Notes: generated by a model from the letters alone, not told the origin. A DNA stretch of 64,000 nucleotides from Mycobacterium paraffinicum (GCF_001907675.1 NZ_MPNT01000030.1:1-64000); one strand, 5' to 3'. Counted from the stretch's first letter, positions 15,574-24,653 are shown. Numbers and translations are program-made.

Positions 15574-16623
15574 TCATTTCGAACCGGGCATTCCCCGGCG
15601 GGGAGTTTCGGTGCGCCCGGCGGGTGTCCAGCCGGCCATCGGCCGCGCATAGCCACTGACCAGTGGCGGCGCTTTTCGGCCGAGCCGGTCCACGTTCGAT
15701 TGGATGAGCTGGAAGGGATAGTCGGTGTGTCGCTCGATGACATCGCGCAGGTCCGCCATGGACGCGTGCCACGGCATGTCGTAGCGCGCCAGGTTCGTCT
15801 TGAGGAAAGGAAACCGGAAGTCCCTGATGAGGCCATCCCAACAGTGCAGGGTGCCGTTGTTGCGGCCGGACCGTTTACTGGCCCACGGACGGATATGAGA
15901 GCGGCCATAGGCGAGGTCGATGGCGGCGGCGGAGACGAACGGGTTGAGGGCGAGGCCTGCCTTACGAGCGCGCGCAGATATCCCTACCTCATATCGCCAG
16001 ATGACCGCGCCCTTATGGACCACGTACTGAAAACCGTTCCAGAAATCGTTGAGGAACGCACGGGTGCGCGGGTTGAGATCCCAAGCCAGAAAGAAAGATT
16101 GGAGATGGGAAATCATCTGGGTATTCTCGACCGCGCCGTACATGTCGGCGCCGTGAAACGAGCCGTACATGTCTTCCAGGGGAAAGAGCGGACCGAAGAC
16201 GCTGTCGTTGGCGACCAGAAACCGGTCGAACTGATCTAGCGACCACCCGCGTTGAGTGAGAATGCACCACGCGAGGTGCCACGATCCGAAATCGTACGAA
16301 AGTGTGCGGCGGGTGAAGATGCCCGTACACAGAGAACGGATGGAGCCCACCGATTCCGGCGTGAGGGTAGGCGAACCGGAGACGAAGACGATGGTCGCGC
16401 CCTGGTCGCGTAGCGCCCTCAGGTAATAGGCGACGTACGGATCGACGACGCCCTGCGGATCGAAGTGGGCAAACAACGCGAGGGTGCGACTTCCGCGCGG
16501 AGGATGCGGCGGAAGCTCTAGGTGCGTCTCGCACAGGAATCGGAACGCGTTGCCGCCCAGGCGGTAACGCATCGTTGCCGACGCGCGCTCGGCTTCGGTC
16601 CGTAGCGTGTCCGAGAGCTTCAT
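15574..16623 (-). CDS. RgpF-like (rhamnan synthesis F) family protein
   Basis: 349 residues. Visible family marks are LALFAHFDPQGVVDPYVAYYLRALR, a YDFGSW segment after a short region naming glycan position, and NDSVFGPL, all typical of the rhamnan synthesis protein F family. Members are found in loci for rhamnose-rich surface glycans and are presumed glycosyltransferases. No signal peptide or membrane segment is seen. The gene lies 58 bases downstream of the FAAL gene on the same strand and ends 14 bases from the convergent GAP-like gene. Context points to decoration of the island's glycolipid, possibly adding a rhamnose-type unit, but the activity is inferred. The C-terminal 25 residues are basic and Pro/Gly-rich. 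Confidence 0.8.
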   Translation of the reverse strand: MKLSDTLRTEAERASATMRYRLGGNAFRFLCETHLELPPHPPRGSRTLALFAHFDPQGVVDPYVAYYLRALRDQGATIVFVSGSPTLTPESVGSIRSLCTGIFTRRTLSYDFGSWHLAWCILTQRGWSLDQFDRFLVANDSVFGPLFPLEDMYGSFHGADMYGAVENTQMISHLQSFFLAWDLNPRTRAFLNDFWNGFQYVVHKGAVIWRYEVGISARARKAGLALNPFVSAAAIDLAYGRSHIRPWASKRSGRNNGTLHCWDGLIRDFRFPFLKTNLARYDMPWHASMADLRDVIERHTDYPFQLIQSNVDRLGRKAPPLVSGYARPMAGWTPAGRTETPRRGMPGSK

Positions 16624-16681
16624 TGCAACCCCATTGCGCCCGGTTAGTGCTCAGTCGACCCGGAGCGGCCGGCCCCCGGCC

Positions 16682-18409
16682 CTACGCATCCAACCGGTCG
16701 AACTGGTTCAGGCGGTAGCGCTCGACACAGGCCGCTCTTCGGACCTTGCCGCTGGTGGTGATCGGGATCGAACCGGGCGCTACCACAACGAGATCGGCGA
16801 TGCTCACCCCATGGACGTCAGAAATTGCAGAGGTGACTTTGCGTTTGACGACGTCGAATCCGTTCCCGTCCCCGTTGATGGGATCGGCCCGGTTCTTGAG
16901 CTCGATAATGGCGACGAGCTTTTCGGTTCCCTGGTCCGGAACCGCGATAGCCGCGCAGCGTCCCGGTGCGATGCTCTGGATCGTCCCCTCCAAGTCGTCG
17001 GGAGAGTGGTTGCGGCCGTACACGATTAAAAGATCCTTGATACGGCCGATGATGAACAGCTCTTCGTCCGAGATGAAACCCAAATCCCCGGTTCTCAGCC
17101 ACGGGCCTTCGGGAGTGTCGGTCGACCGGGCGACAAGCGTTGCGCCGAACGTGCGCTCAGTCTCGCTTGGTTTCTGCCAGTATCCGGTAGCGACATTGCC
17201 CCCGTGCACCCAGATCTCGCCGGTCGTTCCCGCCGGACACTCAATACGGCTCTCGGGATCAACGATGCGAACCTTCGGAGACCGCGGCACACCGTAACTG
17301 ACGAGCGCCGTGCCGCCAGTGCCTGCTCGACGTTTCGCGCGACCCTCGGTCAGCTCCCCGGAGTCGAAATGAACAACCTCCGGCCGTTGACCGGCTTCAC
17401 GGGTCGAGACGTACAACGTAGCTTCGGCCAGTCCATACGACGGCCGTAACACTCTGTCGTGAAGATTGAATCGGCCGAACCGCTCGGCGAAGCGCTGCAG
17501 AGTCGCGGGCTGCACCCGCTCGCCACCGTTGAAAATGCAAGATACGTCGCCAAGGTCAAGTCCGGCCAGGTCATCATCGGAGGTTCTTCGTGCGGCTAGC
17601 TCGAAGGCAAAATTAGGCGCCGCCGAATGTGCGCGACTGTTCTGCGCCAGCAATTGCATCCACCGGGCTGGCCGCTGCAGAAAGGAAACCGGATCCGTGA
17701 GCACGCTACGAAATCCCGAAAGAACGGAAAAGATGATCCCAAGCTGCAAACCCATGTCGTGATAGAGCGGCAACCAGGACACCATCGTGCTATCGGGTGG
17801 CGCAACTCCTCCGTGATCCCCGAAGAAGCCGGCATTCATGTGCTCAAAGTTGGCCAAGATGTTCTTGTGCGAAACCATAACCCCGGCGGGGGTGCGAGTC
17901 GATCCAGAGGTGTACTGCAAATACACCGTGTCCGTTGAACTCTCGGCCCTCGCGGCCGGCGCCTTCTTCGAGTCGAGATCCAACAGATCAACCTCGACAA
18001 GTGACGGAGCGGTTTCACCGCACTTCGACCCAAGGTAGCCCGCGATGTTTCCTGCGGTGGAGGACGTGGTCAGAACCGCAGAGGGCGACGCGTCGCGCAG
18101 CACCGAGCTAACGCGTTCGTCGCTGGCGGCACCGAGTGGAACCGCAATGAACCCGGCCTGTATCGCGCCGAGAAACGCGGTGACGTAGTCGAGTCCCTGG
18201 GGGGCCAGTATCAGGGCGCGGTCGCCGGTTGACCCGTGAAGCCGAAGCTCTTGCGCAAGGTTAAGCGTCCGTCGATACAGTTGCGACCACGTCAAGCTTT
18301 CCTCGATGCCGGACGGGTCGTGCTCATAATTCATAAAGGTGAATGCCGTCCGATTCGGCTGCAGACTGGCGCGTTCGCGCAGCAGGGCCGGAATGGGAGA
18401 CTTGAGCAT
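16682..18409 (-). CDS. Fatty-acyl-AMP ligase (FadD, FAAL class)
   Basis: 575 residues from ATG 18409 ([14 protein letters not shown]). The A3-type P-loop is [16 protein letters not shown], followed by [19 protein letters not shown], the late-domain GYWQKPSET and TGDLGF. The C-terminal hinge region reads [20 protein letters not shown]. Together these match FAALs such as FadD23, FadD24 and FadD28, which activate fatty acids as acyl-adenylates and load them onto a PKS rather than making acyl-CoA. The frame is open 48 codons further upstream but that stretch is not family-like. It probably supplies the starter acyl chain to the Mas-like PKS 4.5 kb away. It is cotranscribed with the RgpF-like gene. 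Confidence 0.92.
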   Translation of the reverse strand: MLKSPIPALLRERASLQPNRTAFTFMNYEHDPSGIEESLTWSQLYRRTLNLAQELRLHGSTGDRALILAPQGLDYVTAFLGAIQAGFIAVPLGAASDERVSSVLRDASPSAVLTTSSTAGNIAGYLGSKCGETAPSLVEVDLLDLDSKKAPAARAESSTDTVYLQYTSGSTRTPAGVMVSHKNILANFEHMNAGFFGDHGGVAPPDSTMVSWLPLYHDMGLQLGIIFSVLSGFRSVLTDPVSFLQRPARWMQLLAQNSRAHSAAPNFAFELAARRTSDDDLAGLDLGDVSCIFNGGERVQPATLQRFAERFGRFNLHDRVLRPSYGLAEATLYVSTREAGQRPEVVHFDSGELTEGRAKRRAGTGGTALVSYGVPRSPKVRIVDPESRIECPAGTTGEIWVHGGNVATGYWQKPSETERTFGATLVARSTDTPEGPWLRTGDLGFISDEELFIIGRIKDLLIVYGRNHSPDDLEGTIQSIAPGRCAAIAVPDQGTEKLVAIIELKNRADPINGDGNGFDVVKRKVTSAISDVHGVSIADLVVVAPGSIPITTSGKVRRAACVERYRLNQFDRLDA

Positions 18410-19295
18410 GGGCGTCAGGTTACCTCGGCCGTTATCACCACGCCGGTCATGCGGCAAAGACGATGGACGGCTGCAACGTACGTCGATCGAAAGCATCATC
18501 GATCGGCTGAATCGCAATCCGGTCGCGTTGAAGCTTCTGAATTTGCGTTTCAAATACGGCTACCGTTTTCTTAGCCGCCTGCTCATACGGGACGACGTGC
18601 TGTTCCTGAATTACGGGTATGAAGAGGATCCGCCGATGGCCCTCGAGCTGACGGCGGCCGATGAGGCCGATCGCTTTCCCATTCAGCTCTACCACCGCAC
18701 AGCCACGCAGACGGACCTCGCGGGCAAGGACGTGCTGGAGGTTAGCTGCGGCCACGGCGGCGGCGCTTCGTACCTGATGCGAACCCTGCGCCCGGCTTCC
18801 TACACGGGCCTGGATCTGAACACCGTCGGAATCGAATTCTGCCGAAAAAGGCACACTCTGCCCGGGCTGGACTTCGTCCAGGGCGACGCGCAACACCTGC
18901 CCTTCCCCGATCGGGCCTTCGACGTCGTGATCAATGTCGAAGCCGCGATCAACTACCAAGACGTCCCCAAGTTCTTCGCCGAGGTGGAACGTGTGCTGCG
19001 CCCGGGCGGGCGGTTCTTGTACGCCGACATCCGTTACGCCGACGAGGTCGACGCCTGGGAGGCGGACCTGGCCAACATTCCCATGCGGCTGGTGTCGGAA
19101 CGGATGATCAACGCGGAGGTGATGCGCGGGCTCGAGCAAAACCGGTTCGTCAACCAAATCACTCGTCGTCTGCCGGACATCGCGCTGTTGCGCCGCATTG
19201 CTGATGACTATGCCGGTGGGCCGGGCTCATTGATCCACCGCCGGCTCGCCAACGGCGAAGCTTCCTACCGGTTGTTCTGCTTTGCCAAGGACTGA
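18408..19295 (+). CDS. SAM-dependent sugar O-methyltransferase (Rv1523/Rv2952-like)
   Basis: Up to 295 residues. The core matches the mycobacterial glycolipid methyltransferases Rv2952 and Rv1523: [12 protein letters not shown], then the SAM motif [35 protein letters not shown], the acidic-loop region [10 protein letters not shown] and [14 protein letters not shown]. Such enzymes methylate phenol or sugar hydroxyls of PGL, LOS or GPL. The start is uncertain: ATG 18408 overlaps the start codon of the divergent fadD within CATG, leaving no room for promoters. A TTG at 18528 ([14 protein letters not shown]) would give a length near that of Rv2952 and a 118-base divergent promoter region. The C-terminus ends [10 protein letters not shown], as in relatives. 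It probably completes the island's lipid by O-methylation. Confidence 0.85.
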   Translation: MGVRLPRPLSPRRSCGKDDGRLQRTSIESIIDRLNRNPVALKLLNLRFKYGYRFLSRLLIRDDVLFLNYGYEEDPPMALELTAADEADRFPIQLYHRTATQTDLAGKDVLEVSCGHGGGASYLMRTLRPASYTGLDLNTVGIEFCRKRHTLPGLDFVQGDAQHLPFPDRAFDVVINVEAAINYQDVPKFFAEVERVLRPGGRFLYADIRYADEVDAWEADLANIPMRLVSERMINAEVMRGLEQNRFVNQITRRLPDIALLRRIADDYAGGPGSLIHRRLANGEASYRLFCFAKD

Positions 19296-19423
19296 CGTGT
19301 GCTCGACACCAAAGTTTCCTGCCGCGGACGCCGAGTGAGCGGTGACACTCCCTCGTGGAGTACCAACGGCCTATCCTTTGAGGATCCAGCAAACGCGGGG
19401 GGCCCGGATCGGCGGAGGGTCGG

Positions 19424-22400
19424 ATGACGGCCGTAGCAGCGTGCCAAGCATGCGGCACCGAACTCCTCGAGGGTGCGCGGTTCTGCCATGGTTGCGGCGC
19501 GCCCGTCCCCGAGCTCGCCGCACATGCGGAGTACAAACAAGTATCGGTGCTGTTCGCCGATGTGGTGCATTCCATGGACATCGCCGCGGCCGTGGGCGCC
19601 GAGCGGCTGCGCGAAATCATGGCCGAGCTGGTCGACCGCTGTAGCAACGTGGTGCATCGCTATGGGGGCACGGTGGACAAGTTCACCGGCGACGGGATCA
19701 TGGCGGTGTTCGGGGCGCCGGCAACGCTGGAGGATCACGCTTTTCGCGCCTGCCTAGCGGCCTTGGGCGTTCAAAACGAGATCAAGCGGCTTGCTACCGA
19801 TGTCCGACAGCGCGACGGTGTGGAGCTGCAGTTGCGGGTGGGACTTAATTCGGGGCAGGTGATCGCGGGCGAGGTCGGATCTGGCCCGTTGGGCTACACC
19901 GCAATTGGCGAGCAAGTCGGGATGGCGCAACGGATGGAATCGGTGGCACCGCCAGGTGGGGTGATGCTCAGCGAATCCACCGCCCGACTGGTCGCGCCGG
20001 CCGCCGTATTGGGCGACGTCGAGGAGGTGCACGTCAAGGGCAGCGCTGTCCCACTTCTGGCCCGCCGCCTACTCAGCTTGACCGGCGGGCCGCAACGAAG
20101 TGGCGACTTGCGAGGCGCCTTGGTCGGTCGGGAGCTGGAAGTGGCAACCATCGCCGGCCTGCTCGATAGATCGATGAACGGACGGGGGTGTGTGGTCTGC
20201 GTTGCCGGGCCTCCGGGCATCGGCAAGACGCGACTCGCTGATGAGGCCATCGCGCTGGCGCTTCGTCGTGGCGTCGAGGTAGTAACGGTTTTTTGTGAAT
20301 CACACACCAGCGACGTCCCCTTTGTCGCGGCGGCGGGACTACTGCGCGCGGGACTCCGAATAACCGAACTCGACGACGAGGCGGCGCGGGCACAGGTGCG
20401 TGCCCGCATCCCCGACGCCCCCGACGAGGACGTGCTGCTGCTCTACGACCTGGCCGGCATTCAAGAGCCGGACACACCGCCTCCGACGATCCATCCCGAC
20501 GCACGGCGACGGCGGCTGACCGCACTGATCAACTCGATGTCATTGGCCCGTACCCAACCGGTCCTCTACGTCATCGAGGATGCGCACTGGATCGATGAGG
20601 TCAGCGACTCGATGGTGGCGGAGTTCCTCACCGTAATCCCCCGGACGCCGTCGATGGTGCTGATCACCTACCGGCCCGACTACAGCGGTCGGCTCGCGAG
20701 TGTGCCTGGCGCGCAGACCATTTCGCTCTCGCCCCTGAGTGAGTCGGAAGCCGCGGCCCTGCTCGACGAATTGTTGGGCCCCGATCCATCAGTCGTCGGG
20801 ATCAAAGCGCTCGTCTCCGAACGGGCCGGCGGGAACCCGTTCTTCGCGCAGGAGATCGTGCGCGAGCTGGCCGAGCGCGGTGTGCTCGAGGGCGACCGCG
20901 GTGGTTTCACCTGTGGCACGGATCTGGCCGAGGTCACTGTTCCGGCGACGTTGCAAGCCACGATTGCCGCGCGCATCGACCGGTTGGATGTCGAGGCCAA
21001 GCAGACACTGAACGCCGCGGCGGTGATCGGATCACGGTTCACGCCTGAACTACTGACCGCGGTGGGCAACTCCCCCGCGCTCGACCCGCTCCTGAAGGCC
21101 GCGTTGATCGATCAGGTTCGCTTCACGCCCAGCGCCGAGTTCACTTTTCACCACCCGCTGATCCGCAGCGTGGCGTATGAATCACAACTTCGGTCCGATC
21201 GCGCGAAGATGCACCGGCGGCTCGCGGGCGCCATCGAGGCGCGTGAGCCGGAAGCCGCCGACCAGAACGCGGCGTTGATCGCCGAACATCTCGAAGCCGC
21301 GGGCGACTTGCGGGGCGCCTATGGATGGCACATGCGCGCGGCAACGTGGGCGAGATACCGCGACATCGCCGCCGCGCGGCTGGGTTGGGAGAGTGCCTTA
21401 CGGCTCGCCGATGCAATGGACACCGATGACCCGGAGCGGGCGGCCATGCGCATCGCCCCGCGCACCATGCTGTGCGGGATCGCCTGGCGGGTGCATGTGA
21501 ACAACATCTGGGACCGCTTCGATGAGCTGCGGAAGTTGTGCAGCGCCGCGGGGGATAAGGCGTCACTGGCCATTGCGATGGCGGGGCTGGTGGTGGATCA
21601 CGCGTTCCAAGACAGGGTGCGCGAGGCGTCGCGGCTGGCTTCGGAGGCCATCGCCCTCATCGAGTCCATCGGCGACCCCGATATGACGGTGGGGCTGTCC
21701 TTCATTCCGATCAGGGCCAAGATCGCGACCGGCGAATGGGCTGAGATGCATCGGTTGTCGCAGAGAGTGATCGACCTGGCGGACGGTGACCCGGCAAAGG
21801 GCAACTTCCTCTTCGGGTCTCCCCTGGCGCTCGCATTCGCCCAACGGGGCACCGCCCGATGGGCCCTGGGCCTTCCCGGCTGGCGAGACGATCTGCAGCG
21901 CGGCCTGGCCATGGCGCACGGCGCCGACTCCCTTTCCTACGTCACGGTCGTCAGCTACGTGTACACGACCGGAATACCGGCCGGCGCTCTTCGACCCGAC
22001 GATTCCACGGTGCGCGAGATCGAGGATGCGCTGGTGATGGCACAACCGTCCGGCGACAACCTCCAATTGGGTGTCGCCTGGCTGACCCTGGGGCTCGCGC
22101 TGGTGCACCGCCACACGGACGACGAGCGTGATCGCGGACAACAGCTGCTGGCCGAGGTGCGCGAAGTGTTTCGGCAAGGGGGCCACTTCTTGTGCGATCT
22201 ACCGATGCTCGATGTGTATGTGGCCCGTGAGATGGCGCGCCGCGGGGATCACGACGAGGCGATACCGCTGATGCGCGGTGCGGTCGACCATCTCATGCTG
22301 GGGGGACAGGGGCTTTCGTGGGGTGTGTTGACGACAGGCGTCTTGGTGGAGACACTGCTCGACCGCGGGACCGAAAGTGACATCACCGAAGCCGAGGCCG

Positions 22401-22597
22401 CAATCGAGCGGTTGGCGGCTGTGCCAGCCGCTGAAGGCCTGGCGATGTATGAGACATGGCTACAGCGGATGCGCGCCGCACTGGCGCGCGCTCAAGGTGA
22501 CTTCGACGCTTACGAGCACTTCAGGAATCGCTACCGCGACTTGGCGAGAACGCTCGGCTTCGAAGGGCATATCGCGTGGGCCGAGGCCATGCCGTAG
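19424..22597 (+). CDS. Zinc-ribbon, class III cyclase-like, AAA-type ATPase and TPR regulator
   Basis: 1057 residues. N-terminal zinc ribbon with Cys7, Cys10, Cys21 and Cys24. Class III nucleotide cyclase domain at about 35-190, with metal-binding Asp in LFADVVHSM and KFTGDGIMAVFGAP. In the motif that usually reads VNLAARLE this protein has VGMAQRME, so the catalytic Asn is Gly while the Arg remains. P-loop GPPGIGKT near 268 and Walker B-like VLYVIEDAHWID, then long helical TPR-like repeats to the end. M. tuberculosis has several such proteins (for example Rv2488c, Rv1358), generally regarded as signalling regulators. No LuxR-type HTH is visible at the C-terminus. A GGAGGG site precedes ATG 19424. 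It closes the island next to cwsA and could sense a state relevant to the lipid locus, but that link is speculative. Confidence 0.87.
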   Translation: MTAVAACQACGTELLEGARFCHGCGAPVPELAAHAEYKQVSVLFADVVHSMDIAAAVGAERLREIMAELVDRCSNVVHRYGGTVDKFTGDGIMAVFGAPATLEDHAFRACLAALGVQNEIKRLATDVRQRDGVELQLRVGLNSGQVIAGEVGSGPLGYTAIGEQVGMAQRMESVAPPGGVMLSESTARLVAPAAVLGDVEEVHVKGSAVPLLARRLLSLTGGPQRSGDLRGALVGRELEVATIAGLLDRSMNGRGCVVCVAGPPGIGKTRLADEAIALALRRGVEVVTVFCESHTSDVPFVAAAGLLRAGLRITELDDEAARAQVRARIPDAPDEDVLLLYDLAGIQEPDTPPPTIHPDARRRRLTALINSMSLARTQPVLYVIEDAHWIDEVSDSMVAEFLTVIPRTPSMVLITYRPDYSGRLASVPGAQTISLSPLSESEAAALLDELLGPDPSVVGIKALVSERAGGNPFFAQEIVRELAERGVLEGDRGGFTCGTDLAEVTVPATLQATIAARIDRLDVEAKQTLNAAAVIGSRFTPELLTAVGNSPALDPLLKAALIDQVRFTPSAEFTFHHPLIRSVAYESQLRSDRAKMHRRLAGAIEAREPEAADQNAALIAEHLEAAGDLRGAYGWHMRAATWARYRDIAAARLGWESALRLADAMDTDDPERAAMRIAPRTMLCGIAWRVHVNNIWDRFDELRKLCSAAGDKASLAIAMAGLVVDHAFQDRVREASRLASEAIALIESIGDPDMTVGLSFIPIRAKIATGEWAEMHRLSQRVIDLADGDPAKGNFLFGSPLALAFAQRGTARWALGLPGWRDDLQRGLAMAHGADSLSYVTVVSYVYTTGIPAGALRPDDSTVREIEDALVMAQPSGDNLQLGVAWLTLGLALVHRHTDDERDRGQQLLAEVREVFRQGGHFLCDLPMLDVYVAREMARRGDHDEAIPLMRGAVDHLMLGGQGLSWGVLTTGVLVETLLDRGTESDITEAEAAIERLAAVPAAEGLAMYETWLQRMRAALARAQGDFDAYEHFRNRYRDLARTLGFEGHIAWAEAMP

Positions 22598-22621
22598 GTG
22601 TGGCCGTGCCGCCATTGCGTA

Positions 22622-23056
22622 CTAGGGACGCGGTTGCACCTCGACACTGGGCGGCCGCGACTGCGGCTCTTGGGGCTTCGCGCGGACCGAGCGTCGCACA
22701 AGGCTGAACGCGACGGCGCCGCCGGCGAGGACCACCACGGCCGCCCCCGCGAACACCAACGGACGCCTGGTTCGGCGCTGCGCCCGCCGCGCGTCCTGCA
22801 GCGCCTGAGGCAGGTTCGAAACAACCTCCTGCGCGGCCGCCAGTTCCTGCGCCAGGGTTTCTTGGGCAGCGGCGAGTTCCTTGGCCAGGCGCCCCTCTTG
22901 ATATTTGCGACGAATCTGCGCTGCGGTCGACTGCGCCGACTGGGCACTCAACCCGACGACTCCCCGCGCCACGTCCACCGGGCCCAGTGTCGAGTAGGTC
23001 AGCCCGCGAGCGAGTCGCTCGCGCGGGGACAGCCGGGATTCCGCCTTCGCGCTCAT
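22622..23056 (-). CDS. cwsA: Cell wall synthesis protein CwsA
   Basis: 144 residues from ATG 23056 (MSAKAESRLSPRERLARG), with the good ribosome site GAAAGGTGG upstream; a longer frame from 23095 has no such site. M. tuberculosis CwsA (Rv0008c) is 145 residues. A coiled-coil-like central stretch (about 52-85, Ala/Glu/Gln-rich) is followed by one membrane segment near 102-121 and a Pro-rich tail. CwsA interacts with CrgA and Wag31 and supports polar growth and division. Backbone synteny resumes here: cwsA is the first gene after the island, convergent with the cyclase-like gene 24 bases away. Confidence 0.92.
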   Translation of the reverse strand: MSAKAESRLSPRERLARGLTYSTLGPVDVARGVVGLSAQSAQSTAAQIRRKYQEGRLAKELAAAQETLAQELAAAQEVVSNLPQALQDARRAQRRTRRPLVFAGAAVVVLAGGAVAFSLVRRSVRAKPQEPQSRPPSVEVQPRP

Positions 23057-23219
23057 CTGCCACCTTTCTGTGCCGCCGAGGAAGCCTGTCGTCAAACTGG
23101 CTCACGGGTACTCGAACAGACTGCCAGCATAGGGACGCCGGCGGAACTGTTGTGCGCGCCTGCCCTTTCGGTCGCGGCTCGGCTCGGGGTGACACCGGGT
23201 GCGGGCATCTCCACGCGGA

Positions 23220-23768
23220 GTGGCAGACTCTCATGCCGTGACCAACAGCCCCTTTCAGACCGCGACCGCCACGCTGCACACCAACCGCGGCGACATCAAA
23301 GTCGCTTTGTTCGGAAACCACGCCCCCAAGACCGTCGCCAACTTCGTCGGCCTGGCGCAGGGCACCAAGGAGTACTCGACCCAGAACGCATCGGGCGGCT
23401 CCTCCGGTCCGTTCTACGATGGCGCGGTCTTTCACCGGGTGATCCAGGGCTTCATGATCCAGGGCGGCGACCCGACCGGAACGGGTCGCGGCGGCCCCGG
23501 CTACAAGTTCGCCGACGAGTTCCACCCCGAACTGCAATTCGACAAGCCGTACCTGCTGGCGATGGCGAACGCGGGCCCCGGCACCAACGGCTCCCAGTTC
23601 TTCATAACGGTCGGCAAGACTCCACACCTGAACCGCCGGCACACCATCTTCGGGGAAGTCACCGACCCGGAGTCGCAGCGGGTTGTCGAGGCGATCTCGA
23701 CGACGTCCACCGACAGCAACGACCGCCCCACCGAGCCGGTCGTCATCGAGTCGATCACGATCTCCTAA
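23220..23768 (+). CDS. ppiA: Peptidyl-prolyl cis-trans isomerase A (cyclophilin)
   Basis: 182 residues from GTG 23220, exactly the M. tuberculosis PpiA length. Cyclophilin core motifs are present: [23 protein letters not shown] (catalytic Arg in FHRV), [15 protein letters not shown] and HTIFGEV. It accelerates prolyl isomerisation during protein folding. There is no clear signal peptide. It is divergent from cwsA with about 160 bases between the starts, where the promoters of both must lie. Confidence 0.96.
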   Translation: MADSHAVTNSPFQTATATLHTNRGDIKVALFGNHAPKTVANFVGLAQGTKEYSTQNASGGSSGPFYDGAVFHRVIQGFMIQGGDPTGTGRGGPGYKFADEFHPELQFDKPYLLAMANAGPGTNGSQFFITVGKTPHLNRRHTIFGEVTDPESQRVVEAISTTSTDSNDRPTEPVVIESITIS

Positions 23769-23790
23769 AGCCCGGCGCTCTGCCGTCCGG

Positions 23791-24216
23791 TCAACGCGGG
23801 CCTCGGCCCGCGTAGCCGGCGGCCGTCAGTGCGTCGAGGACCTCCAGCGGGTCCGTCCCGAGGTCCCACCGAGAGAACAGCACCAGGCGATCGTCGACCG
23901 TTTCGACCTCGAGCAGCCGCACCCTGCGCCCGTAGCGGCGGAACTCGGTGATCCGGATGATCTTGATGTCCGACGGCCGCAATAACTGCGTCCGGAACCA
24001 TCCCCGGAGCGCCAGGCCGTCTGCCGTAATTGCCAGCTTGGGTCGTGCGCGCCACGTCGCGCCCGCAAACAAGACCAGACCCGCCGCGGCAATCCCGGTG
24101 AAAACCCGCCCCGGCACGTCTGTGACCACGGTCACAGAGGCGATAGCCATCAAAACGCCTGCGGCCCCACAACCAGCGATTCCCGGGAGGCGGGGCTCCC
24201 ATTGTGTTTGCTGCAT
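23791..24216 (-). CDS. Membrane protein with bacterial PH-like domain (Rv0010c homologue)
   Basis: 141 residues from ATG 24216 (MQQTQWEPRLPGIAG), the same length as Rv0010c. Two membrane segments near residues 12-30 and 36-52 are followed by a soluble PH-like domain (LAITADGLALRGWFRTQLL, then IKIIRITEFRRYGRR). Function unknown. It sits between ppiA (convergent) and crgA (upstream, same strand), and its upstream gap holds DnaA-box-like sites and an 18-bp palindrome. Confidence 0.88.
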   Translation of the reverse strand: MQQTQWEPRLPGIAGCGAAGVLMAIASVTVVTDVPGRVFTGIAAAGLVLFAGATWRARPKLAITADGLALRGWFRTQLLRPSDIKIIRITEFRRYGRRVRLLEVETVDDRLVLFSRWDLGTDPLEVLDALTAAGYAGRGPR

Positions 24217-24251
24217 GCGCCGCTCAGGCCCTCCCACCACGGCCTATGGAG

Positions 24252-24260
24252 TTATCCACA
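24252..24260 (+). promoter_or_regulatory. DnaA-box-like site (TTATCCACA)
   Basis: Perfect match to the classical 9-mer DnaA box. It lies 36 bases upstream of the Rv0010c start codon and is paired with a second, inverted near-match at 24275-24283. A 9-mer can occur by chance, but two in inverted orientation within 32 bases in a short intergenic gap near oriC is notable. Confidence 0.5.
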
Positions 24261-24274
24261 GACGCTATCAACAG

Positions 24275-24283
24275 TGGGGATAA
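24275..24283 (-). promoter_or_regulatory. DnaA-box-like site, inverted (TTATCCCCA on minus strand)
   Basis: The plus strand reads TGGGGATAA. The minus strand reads TTATCCCCA, one base away from the consensus DnaA box. With the site at 24252-24260 it forms a roughly symmetric pair flanking a 14-base centre. Confidence 0.4.
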
Positions 24284-24300
24284 ATCACACGCGTGTGATT
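24283..24300. promoter_or_regulatory. 18-bp perfect palindrome upstream of Rv0010c homologue
   Basis: AATCACACGCGTGTGATT reads identically on both strands. No T run follows on either strand, so a repressor operator is more likely than a terminator. It abuts the inverted DnaA-like box and lies between crgA and the Rv0010c homologue, both on the minus strand. The binding protein is unknown. Confidence 0.55.
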
Positions 24301-24371
24301 GGGTGGTCAAGATGTTGCTGGCGCAGTAACGGGGCAACCCAAAAATGAATTCATTCCGCCGCGGGTGTCGA

Positions 24372-24653
24372 TCAGTGCCAGCGCATCGTCAGCAACAAAC
24401 CGGTGATCATGAAAGCGAACGCGATGGCGTAGTTCCACGGCCCAAGTTGCGCCATCCAGTTGAGTGCAGCCGGCGCCTGGCTTCCCACGGCCGCCAGCTG
24501 GAACACCATCAGCCAGACCAGTCCGATCAACATGAGACCGACGAACAAGGCGACGAACCACACGCTCGAGGGTCCTACCTTCACCTTCACCGGCGTGCGG
24601 CTGACCGCGCTGACGGTGAAGTCATTCTTCTTGCGGACCTTGGACTTGGGCAT
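24372..24653 (-). CDS. crgA: Cell division protein CrgA
   Basis: 93 residues from ATG 24653 ([12 protein letters not shown]), equal in length to M. tuberculosis CrgA. Two membrane helices near 30-52 ([20 protein letters not shown]) and 70-88 ([18 protein letters not shown]) follow a basic N-terminus. CrgA is a divisome scaffold that binds FtsZ, FtsQ, PBPs and CwsA. It is divergent from the DUF881 gene. Confidence 0.95.
   Translation of the reverse strand: MPKSKVRKKNDFTVSAVSRTPVKVKVGPSSVWFVALFVGLMLIGLVWLMVFQLAAVGSQAPAALNWMAQLGPWNYAIAFAFMITGLLLTMRWH

Noticed and set aside
14863..16239. 458-codon plus-strand frame across the GAP-like and RgpF-like genes
   Set aside because: It is out of frame with the GAP-like gene and antisense to the RgpF-like gene, both of which show clear family motifs.
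5413..22621. Flanking att repeat or integrase for the island
   Set aside because: No copy of the tRNA-Ala 3' end was found near cwsA, and no integrase, transposase or IS ends were seen in the block. It is an island by gene content only.
24283..24300. Palindrome as a CRP/cAMP site
   Set aside because: The half-sites TCACA and TGTGA are in the reverse order from the TGTGA-N6-TCACA CRP consensus.
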